Shown: positions 46,363-58,604 of the stretch, one piece after another
How the letters are laid out: the number at the start of each line of letters is the position of its first letter
How positions within the stretch are numbered: the first letter of the stretch is position 1
DNA from: Anaeramoeba flamelloides
Taxonomy: Eukaryota; Metamonada; Anaeramoebidae
Direction: 5' to 3'
Assembly (NCBI GenBank): GCA_027625915.1
Contig: JANTQA010000032.1
Location: 14,152,001 to 14,216,000, forward strand
DNA: 64,000 nucleotides
Translations under genes and position numbers: made by a program
Notes under the pieces: generated by a model
What the model was told of the DNA's origin: nothing
Databases searched by the model: none
What the model saw: only the letters and a program-made list of their open reading frames with translations

Positions 46363-48223
46363 AACAACATTTGTAATTGAAATTTGATGTCCCGTGTGAT
46401 AAAAGATGATTCTGAGGGTATACAACTCTCATAAATATTTATCCAGTACGATATAAGTAGAATAAAATGGTATTTTTGACTGAATTTGTCTCTCATCGTA
46501 TCTCGAAATGACAAAGAAGGTTGGTAAAAATTATTTTTTCGAGAAAATTTCAATTTAGGTGAAAGTGACAAACCTTAAGACGATGTTTGGGGTTTTCTTT
46601 GATTTATTTTTGATATGTGAGAAAAGATTATAATGTTTTTCATCATCACCTAAAAGGTCAAAATAGAGACAATTGGCTAATTTTGTTGATGAGTTCTGTT
46701 ATTGTAAAACAAATACACATTTGATTTAATATGCATGATAATATGTTTAGTATTGTATTAAATCAACTAAAATCCTCATACCCAAAAATAGAAAAATAAT
46801 TTTTTCTCAGCAGACATAATATTTTTTTTTTTAAGTAACTAGCAAGCTTAAAAAACTCTTCAAGTAAATCCAATAGCAAATTCAAAAAAATTGTACCTTA
46901 TCTTGAAATTGAAAAATGGTGTAAAAATATGAGTACTTCAAGACTATACTTACTTTTAATATTATTTTCTGAAATGAATAATTGATTTTAAAGGTTTGAT
47001 TCATTTTTCTCTTTTTAGAAAAGTTCAAAATTCAATATATTTCAGAATTATTTAAAAAAAATTATTTTCTTTGATAGAAGATTGAAATCTTAATATCTGT
47101 AAATAAATTGTATAAAAATACACATTAAAAACGTAACCACTAAGTTCCACAATAACAATGTTTAAAAAATCTACTTAATTTCAAAAAAAAAATTACAATA
47201 ATTATTTTTACATTGTAAAAAATAAACTCCATTTCACTCAAAGTACACCAGCCAAAAATGAAAAAGTTACTTTATTTTTAATAATAAGATAAACTTAGAT
47301 TGTTTAGAAATACGAGAAATAATAATATTCATATAAGAGTCAATAATTATAAAATAAAACCCTGAACAAACCATAAATTTCAAAAAAAAAAAAATGTTTA
47401 AAAAATTTTCTGGGGGCCATTCATTGAAAAATCTCGTAAAAAATTCTCAATTTCTTTAGGAAATTAAAATTATTCATAATAATAATTTTTATTTGTAAAT
47501 TTATGAATTTTAAAAGAACATACAAAGCCTAACTTTTCTTAACGCTTATTTGGTTTTTAAAACATTTTTTTTTTCAAAGTTAATTTTTAAAAAAAAAATA
47601 AAAAAGAAAAGAAGAAAAAAAAAAAAAAAAAGCAAAAAGCAAAAAAAAAAAAAAAATAAATGAGAAAAAATGATTTTGATTTAAAAATTGAAAATTTTAG
47701 TTTGATAAGAGGAATGAATTAAACTCATAGAATGTCTTCTATTTCTTCAATAAAACTGGTATACTTTGACTGAAAAAGAGTTTATATTTTTTTGATTCAA
47801 AGAACAGTTCAAATGAAATTTTTCTTGTATTGAAAAAAAAAATCTGAGAAAAAGAACCAAACAATCAAATTTAAAAATTCTCCCAAAATACTTTTTTAAA
47901 ACCTGGGAAATTCAACTTATAATCTGGGGAAATACTTTTAAATTTGATTATTTTTAATCAATTATTAATAACACAATCTTAATTTTTTTCAGTGAGTTGT
48001 TGAAAACCCAAAGATTAAATGTGTAAATATGCTTAACAATTATTTCTCAATTTTTTATAGTTTTTGCAACAAATAAAACAAATTCATTTCATATTTGTAA
48101 TATAAAATAATAATAGATAATATCAAAAAAAAATTTTTTAATCCTCACAGTTCCTCGTTTATACTCTTAATAGTTTAAAAAGAATATTGCTGAGTCTTTT
48201 ACATTTCAAGTAATTTAAAGTCT
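46363..48223. other. Spacer between tandem units, no gene recognised
   Basis: Sequence unique within the window. It is AT-rich, with an almost pure A/G run near 47586-47660. No coding-like frame. Confidence 0.5.
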
Positions 48224-48652
48224 TTCCAAGGCTACCATAAAATTTTAAATAACAAAAAATTGGTTTTTCTATTCTTATTTCCCATTTTCAAAAAATTTGG
48301 AAATGAGAGTTATTATTCAAAAAAAATAATAATAAATTAGCCATTATTCAAATTTTTTGAACTTCAAAAAAAAATTTATCAAGATTCTTGAAGAACTTTA
48401 AAATATTGTTCAAAAAAGGTAAATTTTTTAAGATCAGTAAATACTGATAGTTTTTTGGGCTGTTTTGGGCCGATAATTTTTAAGTTTCATGGGATCTTGA
48501 ATTTTTTTTTGAAGTTCAAAAAATTTGAATAATGGCTAATTTATTATTATTTTTTTTGAATAATAACTCTCATTTCCAAATTTTTTGAAAATGGGAAATA
48601 AGAATAGAAAAACCAATTTTTTGTTATTTAAAATTTTATAGTAGCCTTGGAA
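48224..48652. mobile_element. Fold-back element with ~160-base near-perfect inverted arms
   Basis: The arms 48224-48388 and 48490-48652 are almost perfect inverted complements. They start TTCCAAGGCTAC outermost and run through CTATTCTTATTTCCCATTTT and AATAATAATAAATTAGCCAT to a GAACTTCAAAAAAAA inner end. The spacer is ~100 bases and contains GGGCTGTTTTGGGCC. The near identity of the arms implies a recent origin or ongoing correction. Non-coding. A transcript would form a long hairpin. Confidence 0.8.
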
Positions 48653-50208
48653 TGGCTGTAATAAATATTTGTGAATAAAATAAATGATCAATTTTTGTAG
48701 ATCTTCAATGGTTCAATATTTGATTTATTTTTATTGTATTTTTAAAATAAGATTAAAGGTTCAATGGTTATTTGTTCATAATGACTCTCTGAAATTACTA
48801 ACAGTGAGATTTCTTCAAAATAAATATTTTTGGTAAATTTTTCTTTTTCTAATTTGATCCAAAAAATACAACAAAAAAAGGATTTGATTGTATTACTGAA
48901 AATTATTAATTGGGGAAATGGAATCTTTTAAAAATGATTATTCATTTTTCTAAAGTCACTGAATCAATCTTTTTATCGGGTTTAATTGTATCCTTATGTA
49001 AATAATTACTCTACTACCTTTGGGAAAAAAAATAAAAAAGAGTTAGTGGTCCCTTAATTAATAAAAAGATCGACTAATTTTTGCAAATTTAAATCCAAAA
49101 TAATCATTGAATGTAAAGAACCACCAAACCTTTCCCACAAAATGCCACTTTAATTTCCCTCGATTCAACCAAATTAAGTTTTGAGAGAAAAGAACCAAAC
49201 AAAAAAAACTTTGGCAAAAATATACATAAAAAAATATTTTTTTTGTTTGAACATGGATCATGTTGTTTCAAAAACAATTGTGGGAGAAAATCTCCTCTTA
49301 GTCATGAACGGAAAATTCTATTCAAGGAAAAACAAAAAGAAATAAAAAAAAAAATAAGCCATAATCACAACCCCTTTTGTAATAATCGATACATTCTTTC
49401 CAGAAGTACCTTGACCTTTTAAAAGACCCTAAAATTTATTTTCGATTCTGAAATTATATAGTGTACAACAAACACTTAAAGGGTTATTAAATCTCATCAT
49501 AAACCCAAAAATTTATAAGGAAGATTATAAAATAAGTTATCTATTTTTTTTTTAGAAATTGACAAACAAACCAATTAAAATTACTTTCATTAATGTGGAT
49601 CCTCAATTTTCAAATTGTTAAAATCAGAGATTTAAACAATTTAGTTACAAAGATCAATAAAAACTTTCAAATTTTCAAGTTTCTATGATTTCGTATCTTG
49701 AGAAAATTAAATTTTTATCTTGGTTTTAACAAAAAAAAATAACTCAAACGAAGTAAGAGAAATTGAAATTTTGTTCTTCTAGACCAAATTGAATTTTCTA
49801 TTTCAAAAAAACACTATTTTCTAATAGACAACCAATTTCTATGTCTTATAAATTTTCACAGTAGGGTTGGAAAGGATTAATTGTTTGTGGAGACAATATT
49901 ATAATTCAAAGTAACCTAACGATCAAAAATTATTGACAATAAGATCATTTAGATTTAAAGAAGTTATTGATGATGAGTTTTTTCAATGTTAAAAAAACGT
50001 AATTATTTTTATTTTTCATTTACACCATCTTAACAAGGTTTTTGAGTTTAGGTATATCAAAATTTCAATTTCATTATTCATTTAAGAAATGATATAAAAG
50101 GATTTTTTGATCCAAATTGGAAAATATTTCCAAGATCATGAGTTTACATTTTAAATAAGGTTGGGAAATAAATATATTGAGATAAATTGATCAATTGCTA
50201 ACATAGTC
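48653..50208. other. Spacer between tandem units, no gene recognised
   Basis: No coding-like frame and no recognised repeat. The right limit is where similarity to 37264 onward begins. Confidence 0.5.
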
Positions 50209-50987
50209 CTTAAAAACCAAGTAATATAAAGATGTACTCTTTCGAGAAAGTTCGAATTTATAACTTAATAAAGTAACCCTTTTCAATTGATCTCTAAGTT
50301 GCGTAAATCTTAAGATCTATTTATTTAAATAAATAATCGTGGTGTTAGAGAAATTTGGGGAATACAATAAAGCTACCACCATTTCATTTAATACCCCGAA
50401 GAGGCGGGGGGGGGGATGTTTAAACAAAATTTAGACTTTTTTATTCTAGTTTTTATTTTTTTTACTCTCTTTAATTTCAATCTCTTATTCTTGTTTTTGT
50501 TTCGACTTTATTTTTTTCTTTTTACATTTTTTTAAATAAAAGCTATTTTATTATTTCTAATCTGGGCTAAATTTCATCAACGCATCACCAAAACTGATAC
50601 ATTAATATTTTACTTTGATTTACTAAATTTGAGTGCCACAACTGATGCGAAACTGAATTATTCATATCATTTCTTAAAAATGTATACATTGATATTTTAA
50701 TAAATATGAGAAAAGTGAAATATATTCAAGTCTAATATATTTACAAACTAAATGAAAAAAATGTGGAAATATAAAAAATGAAATACTTGAGCTTGAAAAA
50801 ATAAATAAAAAAACCATTTATTTATTAATCTTTGCTGTAAAATTTGATATAATTACATCTTCTTTACTTAGTTTTTATTTTAATTATTCATAGAAAATTT
50901 TTCGTTTGTTAGTTATTTGATTAACAAATTAATTCGAGTTTCGAAAGAATTTTCCAAAATAAATTTTATAAATCTCATTATTATTAT

Positions 50988-51700
50988 TTTTATTATTGTT
51001 GAGCAAAGGTGATTCAACAAAATTGCTTACTGTTTGACGTTAGATTTTTTTTTAATTTGAGAAATTAACTGAAAATTTATTAAATTTTCGTTTTGTTTCT
51101 TAAAATTGAAAAAAATTGACGTTAGCTTTTCCATAATTTAAAACTATTGAGTAAAAACTTTGATTTTTCTCTCTTCTTTTGAATTCTGGAAAACCTAAAA
51201 AGAAGTGGCTAGAAGTGTCGCAGAGTGCCGAAAAGTGCCTAGGTATTCTTGGGTTTTCTGTTTATTTGGAAATTCAATAGATTTTCTTTAGGTTTTTTTG
51301 ATTGATCTATTTATTTGTGAAGTGTTCTAAGTTTTTTTGGGTTTTCTATTTTTTTGGAAAATCAATATATTTTCGTTAGGTTTTTTTTACTTTTTGAAAT
51401 AAAACGAAAATTTATTAAATTTTAATGTTTATTTCAAAAAGTAAAAAAAAAAACCTAGAACACTTCAGAAATAAAATAGAAAATATCAAAAAAACCTAGA
51501 ACACTTTAAAAAACCCGAAATACAATTTTAGAGTTTCTGGGGGTGCCTAGGTTTTCCAAAATTCAAAATAATAGAGTAAAATATTCGATTTAACTCAATT
51601 CTTTTGAATTCTGGAAAACCTAAAACGAAGTGGCGTGAAGTGTCGCAGAGTGCCGAAAAATGCCTAGGTTTTCTTGAGATTTTCTGTTTTATTTGTAAAA
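50988..51700. mobile_element. Hairpin-mosaic element with empty site in the paralogous block
   Basis: This insertion of ~710 bases is absent at the matching place in the left block (near 38420). CTCATTATTATT occurs on both sides (50976-50987 and 51701-51712), against a single CTCATTATT in the empty site. Its left end (GAGCAAAGGTGATTCAACAA) matches, in reverse complement, the right end of the insert at 8511. The interior has GAATTCTGGAAAACCTA stems, CCTAGGTTTT palindromes and the ACAATTTTAGAGTTTC module. No coding capacity. Confidence 0.65.
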
Positions 51701-52865
51701 ACCTCATTATTATTTAATTCATCTAATTCTAGTTTTGATGTAAGAACATAAGTTATTTTATTGAATTCCTCTTCAGAAATAAAGATTCATTGGATTTATT
51801 CGGTTGATTTGATAATTATTTATTTTGGATTAAATTGAAAACTCAAAATAATTCTGAATCTGATTGAAATTTTTTCTGAATTATTCATTTTATTTTGGAT
51901 CGAATATTTTGTCATTATTTTTTGATTTCTATAATTCAATTATTTTACTTTAACTATTGAAAAATATATTCTTTATTTTGAAAATTTTTTGATAAAATAT
52001 TTGAAAATGGAATTTTAAAAAAACAAATTTGTATAGTGATCAAAATAATGTGCCCAAAGACCATAATCAAAGCTTCCAAAATCTAATCAGCGATTTTTTG
52101 GTATTCTTGTTCCAATGCAACATCTGAAATACTAATCAATGGTATACCTAATTTCAAATCAATTTTGAAAGTAAATGTATAATTGTGATTGCAATTTGTT
52201 GATCTTTTTTACGAAATTTCTCATTTTTTAATATTTTTTTGTTTTTTCTTTCTGATAAAAATTTCGATAAAATTGTTTATATTATTTGTAAAAATTTTTC
52301 CAATTTGATCCTTTATTTTTAGAATTTCTTTTTAATAATAGAATTTTAAGAAAACAAAATCATATTTAATTAGGGTTTATTGTTGGTTTCTTTGATTGGT
52401 TTATTTCTAAATCTTCTATAACAAAAAAAAAAAAAAAAAACGCATGATAATTTGAAACACAGATTATAGTTGTTGTGCAAGCTTTATTTTTACAACAGTA
52501 TGAATAATTATTCAGTTGTAAACTTTTTTTTAGAAAAATTATCTACTTCCAACAAATTAATATAAGATGAATTTTTTGGTCCTACACCTAATTATGTTTC
52601 AGTAAAATTTCAAAAAAATTTTATTTTATTCTTTTTAAAAAACAATAACAATCCAAAATGGTGGATAACTTGGAGATCAATGTTTAGTAATGTGAGTGTA
52701 TTTATCCAATGTTATATTTTTGGAATTTATTTGATCAAAGAAAGTTCCCTTAAAAATACTTTTCTCATATATTATGTTTCAAAAAAAAATGAAAAAATAT
52801 TTTACTCCTTTTTTATTAACAATTTAAACGCTAGCCAAAATTAAAAAGTTAATTTTTTCAAAAGT

Positions 52866-53129
52866 TTATAGTGGAAACAAGACACTTAGGGACTTTGAAT
52901 AAACAATTGGTTGGGCTGAGGTTAATATTTCTGTCTTAACATTAAGAATCTGATCTGGCAAAAGTTCAAAATACAAAAATTTGTGAAATTTTTTCGTTCT
53001 TCTGACTCTCAAGAGATAAAGAGGTATTCCACTGATTTTTTGATGCATTAAACCTCCTGTTATGGATTTATTTTTGATAGTCCTTAATCCATATAAAAGC
53101 AACATTTTGACTGAATACTTTGAAAGCAA
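52866..53129 (-). pseudogene. Coding-like relic, minus strand (right duplication block)
   Basis: A frame of 87 codons ending in TAA (GIPLYLLRVRRTKKFHKFLY, then FELLPDQILNVKTEI, then VLFPL). The last ~30 residues are conserved at protein level in the left block (39610-39715), where the frame is then broken by a ~700-base segment. The family is not recognised. Most likely a decayed terminal exon of an unknown minus-strand gene. Confidence 0.3.
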
Positions 53130-53210
53130 AAAAAAAAGGAAAACATTTTTATATTTTCATATTTCTCTTAATAAAGTTTTATTTTTTACCCTTTATTTTT
53201 CAAATAAAGG

Positions 53211-53704
53211 AGTTAAAAAAATACCTGACATGAAAATAATCCCTGACAAGATTTTTAATTGTGAGTAGTTCAAAAATTGTTAAGTAATTGCATTTATTTA
53301 AAATCAAATCCTTTTTTTAAGAATCAAACTTTTTAAAATTTATAACTCACCCACTTATTAGATTGATGATTAATGAATTCAAACTTGTACAAAACACCTT
53401 TCAATAAATCAAAAAACAAGGAATAAAAAATTATCTTTTTCCAAACTCTCATAAACCTAATAAAACTCGATTGTTTTTCAAAAAAAGTTGATCTACTTAT
53501 TTTATCAAACAATTAATCGGTTATTCTAGAGAAACTATACTTTGGTGAACTTTAGGTATGTTTATTAATAATCGTATAAAAAAATTGGTTATTGTTAATA
53601 AGGATTTGAAAGAAAATAAATTGAAATTATACAACAATTTTACTAATATTAACAATTCAAAAATTATTTCATGGATTATTTTCATGTCAGGTGTTTTTTT
53701 CACT
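53211..53704. mobile_element. Inverted-repeat element within right-only insertion
   Basis: The termini (AGTTAAAAAAATACC at left; AGTGAAAAAAACACC in reverse at right) continue into a perfect shared stretch, CCTGACATGAAAATAATCC, and weaker similarity for ~20 more bases. Size is 494 bases. A CACTACTATAGTGGTG palindrome overlaps the right edge. It forms the left half of the ~970-base segment that the left duplication block lacks. No credible coding frame. Confidence 0.6.
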
Positions 53705-56016
53705 ACTATAGTGGTGTAAATAACCCACGTTGTCAACCTTTAACCCATTACAAAAATTTAACTCGTGTTTTTTTTTTTCAGACTTGGGTATTGGAAGATA
53801 AAAAGAAACAGGAATATTCTTGGTTCAGATTTAAATTGACTTTAGAGGTTAGATCTTTGATTAATTAAAATAATTCAATAATATTAAATGCTTTTATTTT
53901 AAATTTACCAAATTTGCAAAATTTGTGAGATTAAAGTATTTTTTTTTTTTAAAAATTCCAAAAATGAAATTTTACTCTACTTTTTTGTCAAAAAATTACA
54001 TTTTAATCTTCCAGTATCTTCATAATTCTTTTTTAAATTTTATTTTAAGAACCCTCTTTCTTCTTTATATTCTATTTTCATCCATTAATTTGATTTTTTT
54101 TCAAGATAAAGTTGGCCAAGATTTTTTGTAATAGTTAAATTTTTGTAATGGGATAAAATAAAAAAAACGTTATTTTTACCACTTTAGACAAAAAAACCTT
54201 TTGTCTGAAGAGAAATATTTTTTTATTAAAAAAATTATGACCTTGAATAGTCTTTTCAGTTTTTGAGAATTGGACACAAACTTAAGAGGTGAGTTGCTTC
54301 TCAAATTGTCATTGGTAATTCTGCTTATATTGATTTACAAAATTGGTAAAAAAAAAAATATATAAGATTTTATCTCCTCAAAGTTGGATTTAATAAAATT
54401 AAATTTCTCATTTCCAAAAAATCTAAATTCACAAAAAATTGAAATATCCAATTTGTGTTCCAAATAATTTAATTTCTTCAATTTGTAATCAAATTAGTTT
54501 CTTTCTGATCAAAATCAATTTAAACTGATTTTGTCGAATTTTTAGTTTTTTTGAAACACACTCTTGATTTGACAAAGAAAGAATTTTGTAACATTCTTTT
54601 TGTTGATACAAAATTTCTCTCTTTAAAATAAAAAAAAAACTAAAAATCTAAAAGGCTTTGGGTATGTCTTTAAACAATTTTTTTATATGGATTTCTCAAA
54701 TCAAATGCTGAGTACAGACTAAAAAGAAAACAAACAACAAATTCAAATAATAAAGTTTTGCCTGACTATCAATATTCAAATAAAAAGATTTTTTTCTGTT
54801 TTTCCAAACAGTTAACAAAAAAAGTATGCAATCTCAAAGATCTAAAAATCTAAAATTCCAAATAAAAACCCCAATTTTCAAAGAACAGTGAAACAACGTT
54901 CACAAAGGCAAAAATTTCAATAGTTTTAATATTTTTTAAAGGTTCTTCATTCTTTAATACGTGATCCAAAAACTCATACCAAAGTATATTAACTGTTTTT
55001 CAAAAAATAATCTGTTCATTTTTTTCTTTTTCTAATTTAACAACTAATTCACTACCAAACAGTTTTTTGGGTTCAAACCATTTTTGATTGTTACACACCT
55101 TTGAAGTTTTGAGCAACTCTTAAATTAGGAAAACAATTAGTTGAAAATTTTTTAGTTATTCTAAACTATTTTAATAAATTTTTTGTTTTTTGAATAAAAA
55201 GTTTTCAAAAATAAATTCTCAACTTTTTTTTGATAGATTTTCTACTTTGATCCTTTATTTTTAGAATTTCTTTGTAATGGTAGAACTTTCAGAAATCAAA
55301 ACAAAATTCATTTAGGGTGTATTGTCGGTTTCCTTGATTATTTAATGTAGTATTTTGATCCAAAATAAAAACATACTTTTTATTTGAACCAATTTTTAAC
55401 CTTTGTTTTTTGTTATATGCAGATAACACAAAAGTCGTTAAAAAACTAGAAATTATTTTTCTCATAATGTTTTTTCGTTTTATCCATACAACAGTTTGAA
55501 TCTTTGTTTACCATTTATTTTCTGAAAAAAGATAATTATTTATTCGTCAGAAACACTTTTTTATTATTTTTCTTTTTTGGTTTTTAATGTTTATTTTGGG
55601 AATATTTTTTTCACTCTTTGATGTTCGGGTTTGGTTACCTTTTGACTAATTGTTCGATTCATAAAATTTAAAAAGTAGAACAAAAAAGGAAAAACTTTAT
55701 AAATTCCAATTTTTGAAATTAAATTTTTTAAGAATGTGAAAGAGGGTGTTATTTATCTTTTCTTATGAACAAAATACTTAAATTAGTTTTGTCTTAATCT
55801 TTTACAAATTTTTGTTTTCAAAAATTAAGTAGAATTAATCAGAGAAAAAATGGTTTAGTTACCTTTTAAAAAGGTAGAATAACAGAAAAGTTTTTTAATT
55901 TTTTTTCGTAATAAATAAAATAAGGTGAAAAAAAAAATTATTTTATTTTAAAAATTTTTACTTTGTTTTACTGTTTTCAATTTTTTTTCTTATTTGTCAA
56001 GTAAGATTACAATTTC

Positions 56017-56207
56017 CTAGTTTTTATTAATTTTCTCATTTGAGACACAAATTATTTTCTCAAGAGAAAACCAAAAAAGAAACCTTTTTTTCAAGAATTA
56101 ATTTTTGTTTTTTTTATTTACTTTTTATAATCTAACTAAACTGTTTCTTTTTTGTAATTTAAAAAAAAATAAAAAAAAACCAAATTTGATTCAAAAAGAA
56201 AATAATT
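56017..56207 (+). promoter_or_regulatory. Conserved upstream block of EGF gene 3
   Basis: Nearly identical to 42645-42836, and matches 31925-32112 upstream of gene 1. It carries the same TATA-like TTTTTATAATC and A-rich leader. Confidence 0.55.
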
Positions 56208-58604
56208 ATGAAAATTATTGTGTTTTTTATTGGTAATTTGTTGTATCAGCGGAATTGTTAATTGTGTTGGTAGCCCTTTAGAAATATATTTTAAAGAAGC
56301 AATAGCCACTGCCACACAAACCAATCCTGAACATGATGAAGCAGAGCCTGAAAATGTTTTTAGGCATTTATTGTATGCAAACCAATATACTCCAACAATA
56401 AAAGGTTCGTCTCCAGAAGATCTCGCTTATTATGACAATAGACAACAAGGATCAACTAATTTACAATATGGTGGTGAATCAAAGGCAACATCATACGATT
56501 TGATGCATATGAACTGGAATCTTCCTAATGTACCACAATCATCTTTCCAAGTCAAAAAAATGATATTAAAAGGATCAAGAGATGCAGTTTGGAAGGACTA
56601 TGAATATAAAGACATAATCTTAGGAAAACCTACCTATCAAAATTTGCAACCATTGTTTGATGTTTACTTGGCTCTCAAAGACCAAAATGATCAAGGTTAT
56701 GATTTCATTGACAATAGTTCACCTGTTGGTTGGAGTTCCGATGGTGATCCAGACGATTGTGTAAGGTATATTTCTTATGAAGTACCTGAAGACAAACTTG
56801 ATGTTTTTGACGCTTCTATGGTTTGTTCAATTTGTTTTTTTTGATTTTTTTTGATAATTGTTTTGATCTTTACAAAGATTAAATTTGTTTCTTTTTTTTT
56901 TTTCTTTAATGGAAACCAACAAAACCAAATTAAACCAAAATCAATAAAAACTAAAAAACAAAATCCAAGCTATTACAAGAGCAATTCAAAATTACTGGAC
57001 AAACTGAAGTGATGTGTCCCGAGGGATCGTCCTGTGGAGATATTGAAGATTATAGATATAACCTAGTGTTGGGAAATTATAATTTAACGATTGACTATAC
57101 TTACAGCATCGAAATTGAAAGCATAGACAAAGATGATCCTTTTGACAACGAAGTTGTCAAGGCATTTTTATCAGCAGGAACAGTTGTTGAGAATGGCACT
57201 TATAGTGGAATTTACAGCGGAAGCAATGAAATCAAATGGCAATGTAAATGGAGTGGCACAGAGACTGTGTATGTTGATGCGACTGAAGTGAATGTTGAAG
57301 AGTCATATATTGGATGCCCTTATGACAGCATGTGTGGATCTGAATGCCAAATTGATGTGTCTTTCCTTGCTGAGGCATTGCCTTCAGAATTTACAAATAG
57401 CGGCTTAAATGTGCAAAAGAACACAGGGTGCCAATACGATAGTGATTGTAATAATGGCACTTGTAACAACAGTATTGATACATGTGAATGTAATGATGGA
57501 TACGATGGTGAATTTTGTAAAGTAGATCTTTGTGAACGAGATCTTGATAACTGTAATTCTGATAAAAACCAAGGCACATGTGTCTATAATAAAAAAGATG
57601 GGCATTGCGAATGTAATGAAGAAGAAGGTTATACCGGGACGACTTGTAACGAGACTTTCTGTGATGATGTTGATTGTAACCAAGAACAAGAAGGAGGTGT
57701 GTGTGTTATGAATACAGGTGAGTGTAAATGCAATTCGAATTACACAGGTTCAGATTGTAAAACTATTGCATGCCCTTATAATACAGACAAATGTAATGGA
57801 CATGGTGAATGCAACACAACAACAGCAAAATGTGATTGTGATAAAGGTTATTTACCTGATTATTGTGAAGACAATATTTGTCTCAATATGAATTGTGGGA
57901 ACGGTGAATGTATATTTAACAATGAAAATGGTACAGCCAGATGTGATTGTGAAGAAGGATGGATTGATGAGGATTGTACTGAAGTAGCCTGCCCTGAAAA
58001 TAAATGCAATGGGCATGGTGATTGTAATCCAAAAACAGGTGATTGTGAATGTTACGAAGGTTATTTACCTAATTATTGTAAGTACAATATTTGTAAAAAT
58101 ATGGATTGCGGGAATGGTGAATGTGAATTTATCAATGAGAGTGGTACAGCCAAATGTAATTGTGAAGAAGGATGGATTGGAGAGAATTGTACTGAAGTAG
58201 CTTGCCCTGAAAATATATGTAATGGACATGGTGATTGTGATCCAAAAACAGGTGATTGTGATTGTGATGAAGGTTATTTACCTGATTATTGTGAAAACAA
58301 TCTTTGTATAAATATGTATTGCGGAAATGGTGAATGTGAATTTAACAATGAGAATGGTACAGCCAAATGTAATTGTGACGAAGGATGGATTGGAGAGGAT
58401 TGTGAAGAAGTAGCCTGCCCAGAAAATAAATGTAATGGGCATGGTGATTGTGATCCATTAACAGGGGATTGTGATTGCGAAGAAGGGTGGATTGGTGATA
58501 AGTGTGAAAATGAAAGTAACATAACAGATGATACCTTAAATTTATCCAGAACCCCACTTTTAGCATTATTTTCTATTCTTATAGTATTTTTTTTAATCTT
58601 GTAA
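56208..58604 (+). CDS. Secreted multi-EGF surface protein, copy 3 (frameshift in signal peptide)
   Basis: Exons 56208-56820 and 56970-58604 with a 149-base intron. Exon 1 equals copy 1 except for one extra T (six instead of five, 56223-56228) within the signal-peptide codons, which shifts the frame after about six residues. It shares the D-A-S variant with copy 2 near its end. Exon 2 is open for 544 codons: the head, the leading EGF-like modules, three A-B units and one final A module. It ends in a hydrophobic tail (LSRTPLLALFSILIVFFLIL) of GPI-signal type. The nominal length without the extra T would be ~748 residues. No later in-frame ATG would restore a signal peptide. Error, inactivation and switching are all possible. 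Confidence 0.75.

Larger units (their letters stand above)
50209..56016 (+). repeat. Segmental duplication block, right copy (upstream of EGF gene 3)
   Basis: The partner of 37264-42644, colinear and in the same orientation. It carries two large insertions not found in the left copy (50988-51700 and 53208-54185) and lacks three left-copy segments. A patch at 55465-55530 differs completely from its counterpart (42090-42170), although the flanks on both sides match closely. Confidence 0.75.
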
